DNA of 64,000 bases from Montifringilla adamsi (taxonomy: Eukaryota > Chordata > Aves > Passeriformes > Passeridae): positions 13,939,752 to 14,003,751 of the forward strand of contig JAGGNK010013558.1 in NCBI GenBank assembly GCA_017590115.1, in the 5' to 3' direction. The translations under genes were made by a program, and so were the position numbers. Position 1 is the first letter of the stretch, and each line of letters starts with the position of its first letter. A model generated the notes under the pieces. That model had not been told where the DNA came from and made no database searches. It was given only the letters and a program-made list of their open reading frames with translations. Of the stretch, positions 38,152 to 50,300 are shown one piece after another.

Positions 38152-41106
38152 TAAATTATCATTTCCACAAGACTCTGGCACCAGCCCTCCTGCTGTGATT
38201 CTCCTCCATCCTCCCTGGTTTTGTTCTTTTCCCCTTCACCACCTCCCTTCTGACTAAGCTCTCGGCTGCGACTTCTGCCGTGTTTGCTCCTTGAAGCAAG
38301 CCTGTTCATTATTTATTAGCTCCCATACTCTTACACCATCTGCCTCAACTCATTATCCATATTCAGCTTGTCAAATTGACCTTTTATGGCCTTTCTCTGG
38401 AATCCTAATGTGTAGTCTGTCCCTCCTTATATAGATATGTGCTGCTAAGCCATTGCTTTCCAACTCCTACTGTTGAACACTCCTCTCTGTATCTATCTCA
38501 TGAACACCCAGCTTGCTAGTCTGTGCCCCTAACTTCAGAAAAATCTGTTTATTCTGCTTGACTGATGCTTGTTCCTTCTTTCATCTGCTGCATGTTTGCT
38601 GTGCCAGCTTGCTGTAGCACATACTGTCTTAGATATGACCTTTAAAGCATCTGCACCAGCACAGTATCAGACTTTAGGGTATAATCTCCTTCTAACAGTC
38701 TGGGGGACTTTCTGTCCCTTAGTTCATAACATAACATAGTGGATTACAAGCTGAATTCAGCCCACAGCCACTTTGCTATGAGTCACTACCACCACCACCA
38801 CATAAGGCAATGGCATTTTAGTGTGCAACATGCTGGAAAGCAGAAATCTCCCCCAGCGGGATGGGTGAAAATGAAAAAATGTAAAGGCATTGGAGCAGTG
38901 CAGCCAGATTCTTACTCAGCATAAATCAGGTCAGTTCAATCAAACTACTGAACTATTTGTGTTCATACCCCCTCCATCTCTGCTTCCAAATCCAAGGGCT
39001 ACTGTAAATGATTCAGCTTCAAAGACAATAGTTTCTCCTCACAGAACATTGTGTAATGCAGGACTGTAGGATCAAATAATGCAATAAGTATTTTCTCCTG
39101 GTGGAACAAGCATACACAGTGTGCACCTGCCTGGGAATGTGTAAAACCCACCACAGATCAATAGAGATTATCCAGAAACTGTAGGAGAACTTCAATAAAC
39201 TCCGTAGCAGAGAATTTGAACTAAAATGCTTTCTCTAAATAATTAATCAGGGCTGCTGGTATCTCACTAAATACTCCAGCTCTGGTTTCCCTGCATTTCT
39301 TGATATACCAGGACTGCATCTGCACCAATCTTTTCCAACATACAGTGTGGGAGCAGTGAATAAATGAGTCCTGTCCCAGAGACCCTGGCAGCATCTTTGA
39401 GCAAATCAATGTTTTTTACACTGCACAGAGGACTTTTACCCTACCTGTCCTACCTGTGCTGAAGGGGAGCAGTCAGTAGGTGCCATCTGTACTACTGAAA
39501 TTCAATCCTTTGAACCAGATGATTTCAAGTCAATGACTTTCAAATATTTTGCTCTTCTTTACAGAATCTGTGACACAGATAGCTTGCTTAACAAGCTCCA
39601 TGGAGAGTTTTTGAACTCGTGTTACATATCTATCAAACAATGTCTTAATAATAAAAAAAGTTTCAGGAGAAACTAGTTTTCTCCTTAGTTTTCTCCTTAA
39701 TACAATGCTCTCCTCTGAAGCTACAACAAAAGACACCTCTTTTTCCACAGTTCAAAGCAACTTCTTTTAAAAGGTAGGCTCTGCTACAGACTTTGATTTT
39801 TAAATCCCTTGCTGCCCAGACCCAGTTAGCCTCCTGTGTTTGCAGCCACAGTTGATTGTTGTAGCCATTAGCACATAATTTTACACCTGAAAAATATCTA
39901 TTGGCATGCCCTTCTGTGTAATTTTGTTGTCTTTGATGGCAAAGCAGCTTCCTTTTGCTTCTGGCTACCATGCCACTGAGTAAGAAAACTAAACTCATTT
40001 ACCCTCTTTGATTAGGTCTAAACCCATATACCTTCCTTGATGATCTTGTCCCTCTGGAACAAGAGCAGAAAAGATACTTCAGAAATTATACTGGATCTGA
40101 TATTTCTCCAGTTGCAATCAGTTTTCAACCTGGGGCTGTGATATAGTCCTCCTTCAAGAATGCTTGATGACCATGGTTCTTTTGGACATTAATTTCAGAT
40201 AAATTTTACTTCCAGCCTTGTGAGACTGGAGAGGAATCAGAATGGAATCTTTTTCCTAGTGATACATACAGTGTTCTTTTACCTGTCTAGAATCCTGTAG
40301 AAACTTGCATCCCAAGGGCTGATCTGTATTTTGAAAAAAAAAAGAGACCAGGTCATCAGCTGATTAAATCACACTAGTTCACTGGCCAGTGTTCAGAGCT
40401 GAGAATCCTCCTGGAAATTCCCCAGGGACAGACTGCTCTTCACCACCATTGATTAGGATATTTGATGGAAAGGCAAAGGAAGGGAAATAACTGCTGAAGA
40501 CCTGCAAGAGATGAGATCTATTTTGATACAATCATCCCCTAAAATAATGTTCAGTCATTGGTGTGATGTCTTCCACAGCCAACTTCTTCCAAAAGTGTTT
40601 CAGAGTCCTGTGCTCTGAGACTTTCCTCCTGTTATTTTGGCAGTGAAAGAGAGGTGCAAAAAGTCAAGCAAGAATTAATAAGGCTTAGGGCTGGTCTCTA
40701 ACAGAGATGGCACCAGGTGTATTTATAATCCTTGGATATGAAGGCAAGAGCTACTGTTATTACAGCAATTTTTTCCACAGTTTGTGGATCAGTAATATGT
40801 CAGGGCTTCCATCTTTCCCTGGCCATTTCCTCCTTTATTCTGATCATAGTTTACACCATTAATCCCTGTTCTTGCTCCTTGACTTCCAATTTCACTTGGT
40901 TTCTACCTTTCTGTATTCAAAACCCCCTCATTTCCTTTTTCTACCTTCCCTCACATATAAATTCTCTTCAAATCCTGCTGCTTTTCCCTTTGCAGGATCC
41001 TTGCCAAGAACCCAGCCTTGCCATCTGTCCAGGAGAATGATGATATTGCTCAGCTCTCTTCTGGATGTTGAATTGTGTGGCTGCAGCAGCAATTCTAATG
41101 TTAGCC

Positions 41107-41122
41107 AAAAAAAAAAAAAAAA
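41107..41122. repeat. poly(A)16
   Basis: A run of 16 A followed by CCCC and A7, giving A/C-rich simple sequence. Confidence 0.85.
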
Positions 41123-41925
41123 CCCCAAAAAAATCCCCAACAATAATCAGAACCCTGTAGAAGAAAAACCCTTTTCTGCCTCACAGAGGTCAGGTACTTT
41201 TAGTCACATGCATATAATAGCAGGATTACTTTTCCTATATCATATTTCTCTATATTGTCTTCCTAAATGTGCACCTGGGATAATTTTACATCCATGAGAG
41301 CATAATCAGAGTTCCTGTTATATTTTTTATTGGTAAAAACATGCCATTTTTCCAAACCTGAATAATTTAGGGGGAAAAAATCAGTTTCAATGAATGTTTC
41401 TAATAAAAAATGGATCAAGCAGTTGACAGAATGGCATTTCTTAAATGAATTTTTTTTTTCAGTTTGAAACATATCTCCATGCACCACTTTTTATTTTTTT
41501 ATGCCAATGAAAAGGGCAACTTTCTACAGTATAAGATGAAGAATTTATAATGCACCTGATCTGATTTGAAAGCATTTTTGTTGTGAATTATGGGGTTGCA
41601 GTCTAATATTTTCGCTTTTAAAAAAATTATTATTATTATTTATACTAGTTGGAAAGAGGAAAATTTTCAAAGTTATCCTGAGGTAAAATAGCATTTTTCT
41701 ATTTTAACATTTAACTATAGCATTTAACTAAAATAGCATTTTAGTTAAAAAAAAATTAGTTTAAAAATTAAAATGCTAGACTGCAAGACTTCATTGAAAA
41801 CCTGACAAAGACCTGGGAGCACTTTTCCTGACAGCTCCTCAGCTGTGAAGCTGGGAGCACAGAGACCTCTTTTCCCCAGATTCTGGTGTATTTAAGGTTT
41901 AAGGTTTTGGGGACACAAGTTGCCC

Positions 41926-41947
41926 ATATATGAATATATTCATATAT
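41926..41947. repeat. 22-bp perfect AT-rich palindrome
   Basis: The 20-bp core TATATGAATATATTCATATA (41927-41946) is its own reverse complement, and one more A/T pair extends it to 22 bp. A partial ATATTCGTATA continuation follows. No known element is recognised. Confidence 0.95.
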
Positions 41948-43462
41948 TCGTATAACCACAGCTGTGAGGGATCTGCAGTTCCCACCAGGGGAAAGCTGCA
42001 CTGTCCTGGTGTGGGGGCTGGAGGGACACAGAGATGCCAGGAAGCCAAGGGACAGAGCCCAGGCTGCTCAGCCTGCAGCACTTCATCCAGCAGCTCAGTG
42101 ATCACTCACTGCTGCAGTGCTCAGCCTCTCTGGTAATATTGCTGTCACTGCTGGCTGCCTGAAATCCAGGATGCTGCTCCCCTGGGAGCTGTGATTTCTT
42201 AGGCACCTCAAAAATCTGTTTCTTCATGTGTGCAAGCAGATCCATTAATTGCAACCTCGCTAGGAATCTGAGACTGGAACTTCTCAGAAGCCTATCTACA
42301 TAATCAGCTTTCTCCTTTCAGTGAGGAAAATTTCTTCTCAGGAATATTTTACAGTCAGCTTTGTGACGGCACAATGTCCTTATGGTCACTGTGGGATCTG
42401 GGCACCTTCCCATTGCTGTCAGCAGAAAGCAGTTCTGGGGGTGAGGATGTTCTGCAGGAGGAGTTGTCCTTCAGGCAGAATATTAAACTGCTCTGCCATC
42501 TGTTTTACAGGGATTATTCTGGTGAATGCTAAAAATCCCTTGAAAGCATTTTTATGGTGTCCCTGTCATGCTCCTTCTCCTTAGTGTTCAAATAACCTCT
42601 CCCTCCTGCTGTTGATTTTGAGTGTTCTCCCTTTCTGAGCAGGCAGAAAGGCCCTGGGTGGCAGCTCCCAGCCTTGGCTCTCTCTCCCTGCTGGATCCAC
42701 ACCATGGATGTGCATTTTGCATTTGTGTGTGTGTGCACCCACGGCTTGTGCTCCCACAAAGCAACATCCTCACTCTCTTTGCTTTTCCAGAAACTCCATC
42801 AAGCCCCAAGGTGCAAGATTTCATAAGAAAACCCTTCTCGTATCTACCCTGGTCACTAATTTGACATGATTTCTGTTCTCTGATAGAGCTCAGGTCTCTC
42901 ACAAGGCCTGGGCTCTCTTCATTTAGTACCAGGCACAAGAAAATCACCCTTCTCTGCATCCCCTCCAAGCTCTGCTGCCCTCCAGCCCCCAGTTTATCAC
43001 CTCAGCATGCCAGACTTACCTATATGCCCTCTCAGAGAGGCAAATGCAGGTGTGGATCTGCTTTTTTTAAACATCCCTTTTCCTAGAGTAGACACCATTT
43101 CTATTATGAGGATATCCAAGACTTTAGGTTCCTATTTTAAGTTGCATAGCTCAGATGACTGAATTCCTGGCTAAGTATGCAAAATCTGAGCTAACTAAAG
43201 AGCTAAAGAGCACAAGAAATCTGCAAGGTGCATAGTGTATTTTAAAGAAATGAGGAAAGGATCTGAATTCTGATGCATCCCAGGTTTCTGTGTCCAACAC
43301 AGTTTCATGGGCTGTTTTGGGCAGACCCAGAATGAGGCTTTCCTGCCTCTGCCTTCCTGCCCCTGCAGACTCTGCCTTATGGAGCCTGACATTTGTTGTG
43401 TCTTTAAACCTCACCTGTGTGTCTCAGAAAGGGAACTAGCAGTTTAAAAGGGCCGAGGTTGT

Positions 43463-43765
43463 AATTAGAATAATTTAGATTGGAAAAGAACTATAAGATC
43501 ATTAAGTCCAACCACTGACCCAGCAGTGCCAAGCCCAGCACTAAACCATGTCCCCAAGTGCCACATCTACATGTCCACTAAACACCTCCAGGGGTGGTGA
43601 CTCCAGCACTGCCCTGGGCAGAGTGTTCCAATGCTTGACAACCCTTTTGATGGTGCAATTTTCCTAATATCCTGTCTGAAACTTCCCTGGCACAACTTGA
43701 GGCCGTTTCCTGTTGTGCTGTTATCTGGGAGAAGAGACTGACACCCACCCTGCTACAATAGGCTT
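43463..43765 (-). mobile_element. CR1 LINE 3' fragment (antisense), about 300 bp
   Basis: The + strand reads as a typical antisense avian CR1 3' region: TAGATTGGAAAAGAACTATA, then AAGTCCAACC, then GCACTAAACCATGTCCC, then CACCTCCAGGGGTGGTGACT, then CTGGGCAGAGTGTTCCAATG, then ACTTGAGGCCGTTTCCTGTT, then GGGAGAAGAGACTGACACCC. The 3' end faces left (near 43465) and the element is 5'-truncated near 43765. The clear divergence from the consensus I remember suggests an old insertion. The terminal octamer is degraded. Confidence 0.92.
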
Positions 43766-46522
43766 GGTGAGATGTGTATATTTGTCTCAAGCCTCATGCA
43801 TCACTGTGAAGGGTAATTATAGCAACCCAAGCCTGCCATCTTTATGACACATCATGATTTCGCATCTAAATGCTAAATGGGGCTGTTAATGAGTGAGTGC
43901 AGCTCAGCTTGAGTGAAAGGGTGTTAAAGAATCAGGTCTGGAGTGAATCAGCCTGTGCATATGTGGCAAAGAAAGAAAACAAGTGGTGTGAAATATAGAA
44001 AGTGTAGCATTCTGAAGTTATAGTCTGCTTCTCTGCACTGCCCCGTCTCCCAGGGTGATTCCAGAAAATATCCACCTGCAAACTGAATGGGAAACCAGTC
44101 ACTATTTTTTGCCATGACCTTTTCTTTGAATTACTTTTCTTCCCCATACAGGTGACTCTCACTGGTCTGTGAGACTCATCAGCTCATGTCATTATTTCTT
44201 AGGCTGCCCAAGATGTGATTCCATCTGGTAAATGCCAGACTTTGTGTGTCAGTGAAAGAGCATGGATGCTTCAATAGGTCTTTTCTGAGTTTGTGATCTT
44301 TGGTCCTGTTGTTGTGGGAGGCAAAGAGCCCAGCTTTAAGCCTCAGCAACTTTTAAATAGAGAACAAAAAGATTTCCAGCACTTGGTCTTTAAGAACATA
44401 CTTTTACCTTTTGAAAAGAGAGATAAGGTCTGTGCAGACTCAGAGTCTGATCAGTTCTGCTATTGATCATTACTGTTATTGTTACTTCATTTCCTAAAAC
44501 GAGTTTTCAATTTAGTTCTGTGGCAACCAGAAAGAGACAAACACAGTGAGGTCACTGCTCTTCCTGCTCCAATATTTGAGGTCACTTTGAAGCATGACCT
44601 GTCAGCAGATGATTCTTAAAGACTTCCAAAGCAAGGCCTGATGTTCTTTTGCACATATTGTTCTTTTGTTTTTTCTCTTTAAATAAAAGGCTCCTTCCCT
44701 TACTTTTCAGAAGAAAATATGTCTCTGTGGAACTACATTTTACCGCCTTGGAGAACATGATGTTCAGTCATGACACAAATCTTTGTGTAATCAAGAAAGT
44801 TACTTCGGGACTGGGAGGTTCTGAGACTCAAAAGTAATTTTGGGCTTTTTTTAACCATTAAAGGTAACACTCCAGCAGTGAAACAAGAGCTGTAGAGCTC
44901 ACTTAAGTACTGATAGCTGTCAGATGTATTAACTTCCCTGCACATTAACAGCTCAGGTGCCTATGCAAATATTTCTCTTTACCCCTCCCTGCACTGTCGA
45001 CTCCTATCATTATAACCTGATCAAAATGCATTTGGCATTTTTAATTTTTTTTTCTTATTCCTTTATTGATCACTTTTTTGAGCCCTGGAAGAATGCCATG
45101 TTGCCTTTTTCACTTGATGCAAAATGTATGGTGTGATTCAGCATAAAGAAAGGGAAGAGGAGACACGTTGAATGTAGTGACAAGCAGCAGAGAAAAGGAA
45201 GAGGTTCTGGCAGGTTCTGAAGGGGCTGTGTTGTAATTGTGGGCCACAAATATACAGGGAGATAAACAGAAGGGCAGAGGAAGCTTTTATGAAGTTCCTT
45301 GGAGCAGTTCCATGAACAGCACAGGCAAGGCATGACCATTAATCCATGCAGAGAGAGAAGTCAGGCCCCTGCTCCTTCCTTACCCTGAGCATTTGGGCTG
45401 CCAGGAAATCACAGCATTTGCAGCAGGAGTGATGCCCCTCTGAGCATTTTATTATAGAGAGTGCTACTGAATTTCTCCTCTGAAGTAATTTTAGCTGCAT
45501 ATAGCACTGTTATTTACAGTGCGTGCGTTTGTGTGCGCTTCTATAGGTCAACTGACTGTGTAGGTAACAACACCCACACATGCTCAGGCTTGTGCCTGCC
45601 CATGTCAATCCATACCTCATTTACACTTTATTTAGGCAAGCAGCTCAAAGCTTAAAGCAAAGTCCACGTTCTGTGCATGCCTACGCTGTGCTGGCTGTTC
45701 TGGCGTGACTCCACTCCCTTTCCCATGTGCTTCTCCTTCCAAGCTCTGTGTCTACAGCTGTGTGAGGCAGGGGAATGCTGCAGAGCCAGCTGGCTGGAAA
45801 CTGCCTGGAAAATAATGGAAATCAGGTGTCCAGAGGGAGTGTGTGTTTAGATGTGTCTTGACTTTTCTTGGTTTTTCCTGCAGACAGCAGTGATTCTTTA
45901 TTAGCTTTGTTTTTTGCTCTCTGTGAAAATCATCCCCTGTTGATGTTTGGATATGGGGAGAACAGAGCTTGGTGTGACTTTTGGTGACTTGGCAGACTCT
46001 ATGCCAGTTGTGCATCTGGGATACAGATGGAGAGACACTAGGGAAAAGAAGAAGCCAATAAATAAAATTAATGTGGGGATCTGGATGAAAAAGAAAACCA
46101 AGATCACATTTTGTCTCATTATCGTGCTAGCCAGTTGTAGGGAACAGGGATGACTGTACTCTGAGGATATGGATGGAAACATATTTAGCAACCTTAGAGC
46201 TCTTTTTCAGCAGCCCAGCCCAGTGCTGTTCTGCTCTCCATGGAAAGCAGGACCACATATGGGAGGCAAGACTTCCAGGAATGACAGAAATTGGGACCAC
46301 ATGGTACTTTACATTCTACTTTGGGTTCCCACTGAACTTGGTACATTTTAATGCTCTGGTTTTTTCTGAGGCTTTGGGTTTTGATGATGCAAAAACATTC
46401 CTCTGTTGCCGTATTTTTTCAAAGGAAAAGCACATATTCAAAATGTTGGACATTAAACTCAGTGCATGTGTGCTTGCAAGCTTACTGCTGTCTCATTGCT
46501 ATTGTTTCCTCTTTCTCAGGAC

Positions 46523-46573
46523 ATGACCTTCAGCACCACAATGAATCAGGAAAAACCTTTCAAATCCTCCTAG
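46523..46573 (+). other. uORF 1 in inferred 5' UTR (16 codons)
   Basis: ATG at 46523 reads 16 codons to TAG at 46571-46573, with a second in-frame ATG at 46541. It would be the first AUG of this exon if the acceptor at 46519 is used. Confidence 0.4.
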
Positions 46574-46660
46574 CTCCCTGGCTGTGCAATTTGCTGTTCC
46601 CTCGCTGTTCCCCAGACAGCAGCTTTTCTCACCCAAAGCACAGGAGCCAGCAAGTCACAA

Positions 46661-46678
46661 ATGACAGCTGAAAAGTGA
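46661..46678 (+). other. uORF 2 in inferred 5' UTR (5 codons)
   Basis: ATG ACA GCT GAA AAG TGA is a minimal uORF with A at -3, ending about 208 nt before the main start. Confidence 0.4.
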
Positions 46679-46790
46679 AGCATTACCAAAAGCTGCGTGA
46701 GACTCTGTCAAAGAGAACCTTTATATATAATTCTCCTTCCGAGCCTGGGAAGCAGAGCATCCCATCAGTTCCAAAGAGTGGAGAGAAGAT

Positions 46791-46802
46791 ATGTTCAAGT
46801 AA
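46791..46802 (+). other. uORF 3 in inferred 5' UTR (3 codons)
   Basis: ATG TTC AAG TAA is a minimal uORF ending 83 nt before the SV2B start, which leaves little room for reinitiation. Confidence 0.4.
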
Positions 46803-46885
46803 CCAGCACCCGAAACTGCACAAATCCATACCCATTTTAGAATATCTACACCGTGACCTGCAGCACTTAGAACTCTCTGTTCAGA

Positions 46886-47369
46886 ATGGATGGTGGATAT
46901 AGAAACACAAACCAGGTCTCAGATGACTACAGGTACCAGGATGGCAGCTACGACGCACCCAACGACGGCTACTACCGGGGCGGGGATGAGCCCGCGCAGG
47001 AAGAGGATGCCCAGAGCGATGTCACAGAAGGCCACGATGAGGATGATGAGGTCTATGAGGGGGAGTACCAAGGCATCCCACACCCAGATGACATTAAAGA
47101 GAAGCAGAAGAAGCGAGCCCCTGCTGTGGATGATGAGTACAGAGACCGTGCTGACCTCATGGCCGAGAGGATGGAGGATGAGGAGCAGCTCGCCCACCAG
47201 TACGAGAACATCATTGAGGAGTGTGGCCACGGACGCTTCCAGTGGACTCTCTTCTTTGTTTTAGGGTTGGCACTGATGGCAGATGGGGTGGAGGTGTTTG
47301 TGGTTGGATTTGTTCTTCCCAGTGCTGAGAAGGATATGTGCTTGTCCAGTTCCAACAAAGGGATGCTGG
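46886..47369 (+). CDS. SV2B: SV2B first coding exon (residues 1-161 plus 1 nt)
   Basis: The exon encodes the cytoplasmic N-terminus, from MDGGYRNTNQ through the acidic QSDVTEGHDEDDEVYEGEYQ stretch, the charged LMAERMEDEEQLAHQYE segment and CGHGRFQW, into TM1 (about residues 120-144) and the first lumenal segment ending SSSNKGML. The start ATG has A at -3 and G at +4 and follows an in-frame TAG at 46868. The donor is CTGG|GTAAGT (phase 1). A continuous frame runs on to 47536, but residues after 161 are intron read-through with no SV2 similarity. The remembered human start Met falls opposite Ser12, so this protein appears to carry about 11 extra N-terminal residues. Confidence 0.97.
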
Positions 47370-50300
47370 GTAAGTGCCACTGGCAAACAGCTCTTCTAAT
47401 GCAACGAGAAGCGGCTGGGACACCTTTTTCTGGTGACCAGCTGATTTCAGGATCTTCTGATGACTTTCTTCTTGTGTTGTATGTCATGCACAGTCATGCC
47501 TGGGTGGATCTGACTCAGGAGGGTTTCACAAGGTGATGAGCAGCAGAATTGTACCAGAATGTGCCAGCCTGGTAAGCCAGGGCTGGATCTGGGCAAGGCA
47601 GGCCACAGTCTGCAGGTCCACAGGGCAAACCTTCAAGGGGTGTTCAAGGATAAATAAGTGAAAAGTTAAAGGTGAATCTAGTGACTCAAAATTCAAAGCT
47701 GTTAGAAAGTACAGGTTTCCCTTTTCTTCAGCCCAAAGTCCCAACAGGCAAATCAACTGTGCAGTCAGTTCCTTCTGCCTGCTGACTTCTCAGTTTGCTC
47801 ATATGTCCTGGATCAGATTTAGTCAATGGAGGCTTCTTTTTAGGTCTGTGGACTGCAATTAAAGTGCAGCATTAAGATTAAAGCTGAGGCTACTGGCAAC
47901 ATCCCTTTTGCATCACTACCAACATCTCCCTGAGGTCAAAATACAAGGCTTAGTTATTTATTGAGACTGAGATGGGGTGGAAAGGTTTGGACGAACAATT
48001 TTTTCCCTTGAACAATAGGCAAGCCAAATTCCATCAGCCAAAACAGCAAAGCCTCCCAGATCTCCAAGAATCAGGACAGGATCCAGCAGGGTCTGTAGTG
48101 AGAGCCAGCCACACAATAGGACAGAGCATCTGGAAGGGAAATAAAATAGCTCTTGGAATAACTGCTTGAGGAGGGAAAGAGTGTGTCTTGAAGGACACGT
48201 ACTGTGATTGCAGGGAATCATCAGGGACTCTAGATCACACGTGCTGGCCCAGAAACCCTGCCTGATGCAAGGAAAATGCAGATTTGGGACTAGACCGCAG
48301 CCACTGACTTCATTTTATTGACATTATTTTCATGTGACAAAGGCAATAGATAATTATCCCTATATAAACCTCTCCTCTTGGTGTACTGAGGTCATATTCA
48401 CTTTTCTGTTTCTCCCTTTTTTCTTTGAACTTGAGGATTGGGATACTTCTTTCTATAGTTAGCCAGGTCTGTACTGACTTTTGTACCTTAAAGACATTAG
48501 CAACCTTTTTGCTTCACAAACCCATTAAAATTTCTAGCTCGAAATATCTCCAGTCAGATATCTAAAAGCAAACCTCTCACAATTAGATCCTGATTTCAAA
48601 GGGACTTTGGAATTCACCAGCTCCCTGTGGGACACAAGGCTTGGTGTCTTTTTAGTGATGAGACCTTCTTTGAAAAGCAGGTCATTTATTTTGGTGACTC
48701 TATGAAAGCTGAGATTCTCTGAAACTATGACCCCATAAATATCTACCTCTGTATAGCTCAAGCTCTGGCAGGCTTCTGAATGAGAAAACTTCAAATGTCA
48801 CAAGGAAATCTATCTTTGAAGTATTTCTGGCCCAACCACAGGTAAAAATGAACACGAAATCTCCCCAGAGAGCATGTTCTGCTTTTTCCAGCTCAACATT
48901 TGCAAGGCTGAAAGTTCAGGGTGTTCTGATAAGCTCTGAATAAGCAAGGAGACATTTGGGTCCATATCCAATCCCAGCTCCAGCCTCCTGCGCACTTTCA
49001 GAGCTAATCTGGGACTGCTAATGAGGGGAAGAGAATTCTCCTTGCTGCCTTTCCTGCCCACTTTCAAACACAGCTTGTGAGAACCTGATTTTGCAGAACA
49101 ATTTTTCCTGTCCTTAGCTTGTTTGTTTGGGGGATCTGCTGTCAATCTGCTTGTATTCAAACTATTTCATGCCTTCATTATGGAGGAAAAAAAAGAATTT
49201 TTCTTAAAACAATAAAATCTGGTTCATCTTAGTTTGGGGCAGGGAGGAGAGTGGGTGTACATGGGGCAGGTCTCTGATTCAGTCCATCTTACTTGTTAAA
49301 CACCCTTTCTTGTCTGCTGGACATTTCTCTGTTGCTGGGTCTGAGGTTTGTGACTTCGTGAAAATGAATTAAGCATGGCTTGGAAAGCCTCACATTGCCC
49401 AGCAGTGCTCTGATGTGAGTAATGAGTACCCAAGGCATCAAGAAAAGAGTGTGATGAACCTGGGGTGGGTAGGGGGCTGCTGGAGGGCATAGGAAGGGAT
49501 CAGTGCAGATCTCTGGGTCTGGAGAGGGGAAGGAAACCTTTCTGCCAAATGAAGGGTGGCAGCAGCAGGGAAGAGGGTGTGGGAGGTTTGACAGAGAGCA
49601 GGGCAGTGCAGGGACACAAGGTGTGGGTGCAGCTCTGCCTCCAGCACAGCCTCATGTCCCAAATACTGCCCCTGCAAGGAGGTTTCATCTCTTTTCTCAG
49701 CAGCTGGGGCATAAGGAAAGCAGATATCAGCTTCTCAAGGGGAAGGCTGAGGAAGTTCTATTGATGGGGACAAGAACAAAATCATCAAAATCTTTCTTAG
49801 GATAGCTGCAGCTCCCATCCACCTGCAGCTAGAAAAAAAATGTATCTCCCACAAAGCTCAGAGTGTCCAAGACAAGCTCATGTCCCTCTGTGAATCCATT
49901 CCCTTGGTGGTCTATGGCAGTGCATGTTGATCAGGGTTCAATTGGAGATTGATTTGGTGGTAATCAAAGAGCCTTCACCTCAATTTCTAATGTGCAGTGA
50001 CAGCCTTGCACGAGAGTGTCTGCACAGGAGGGATAATTAGAGCAGGCACAGCTTTTCCCTCCAGTTATCCCACGGTTTTAGGGAAGCAGGGATATTATCC
50101 ACACATAAGCTACTGGCCCTTTCCTTATCCCCATGTACCAATAAACATCCACAGATAAGCTCGTGTTTATTCCCAAGGAACCGATTATCTCCCCAGTTTT
50201 TGCTAAGGAAACATAACCAGGTTTTCCCAGGAGCAGTTAAGGTCACTTCCAGACAGCTGCTAACATTTAAACACACAAGGGCTCAGCCATAACAAGAGAG

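Larger units (their letters stand above)
13902..46519 (+). other. SV2B: presumed SV2B intron 1 (about 32.6 kb)
   Basis: The stretch between the candidate first-exon donor and the acceptor before the first coding exon has no recognisable coding exon. It contains a solo LTR (33486-33834), a 105/100-bp tandem duplication (37946-38151), a CR1 fragment (about 43463-43765), a 22-bp palindrome (41926-41947), several homopolymers (16514-16536, 24769-24781, 35046-35080, 41107-41122), purine-rich tracts (about 16590-16680) and a small minisatellite (27611-27668). If the CpG island is not the SV2B promoter, part of this is intergenic. Confidence 0.4.
46520..46885 (+). other. SV2B: inferred SV2B 5' UTR portion of first coding exon
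   Basis: A strong acceptor (TTTCCTCTTTCTCAG|G) ends at 46519. Sequence from 46520 to the ATG at 46886 has no competing strong acceptor that I noticed. It contains three AUG uORFs: 46523-46573, 46661-46678 and 46791-46802. An in-frame TAG at 46868-46870 shows that coding cannot extend upstream in the SV2B frame. The exon start is a prediction; a transcript starting within this segment is the alternative. Confidence 0.55.

Noticed and set aside
46675..46902. 75-codon frame overlapping the SV2B start
   Set aside because: It begins at GTG and contains no ATG, so it is not a credible AUG uORF.
46919..47230. Very hydrophobic 103-codon antisense frame opposite the SV2B N-terminal exon
   Set aside because: The antisense of Asp/Glu-rich codons reads as Leu/Ile/Val, a known artefact; no transcript signal is seen on the minus strand.
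47370..47536. Continuation of the SV2B frame past residue 161
   Set aside because: The exon ends at a consensus donor (GTAAGT), and the next exon at 57315 continues the SV2 sequence exactly in phase.
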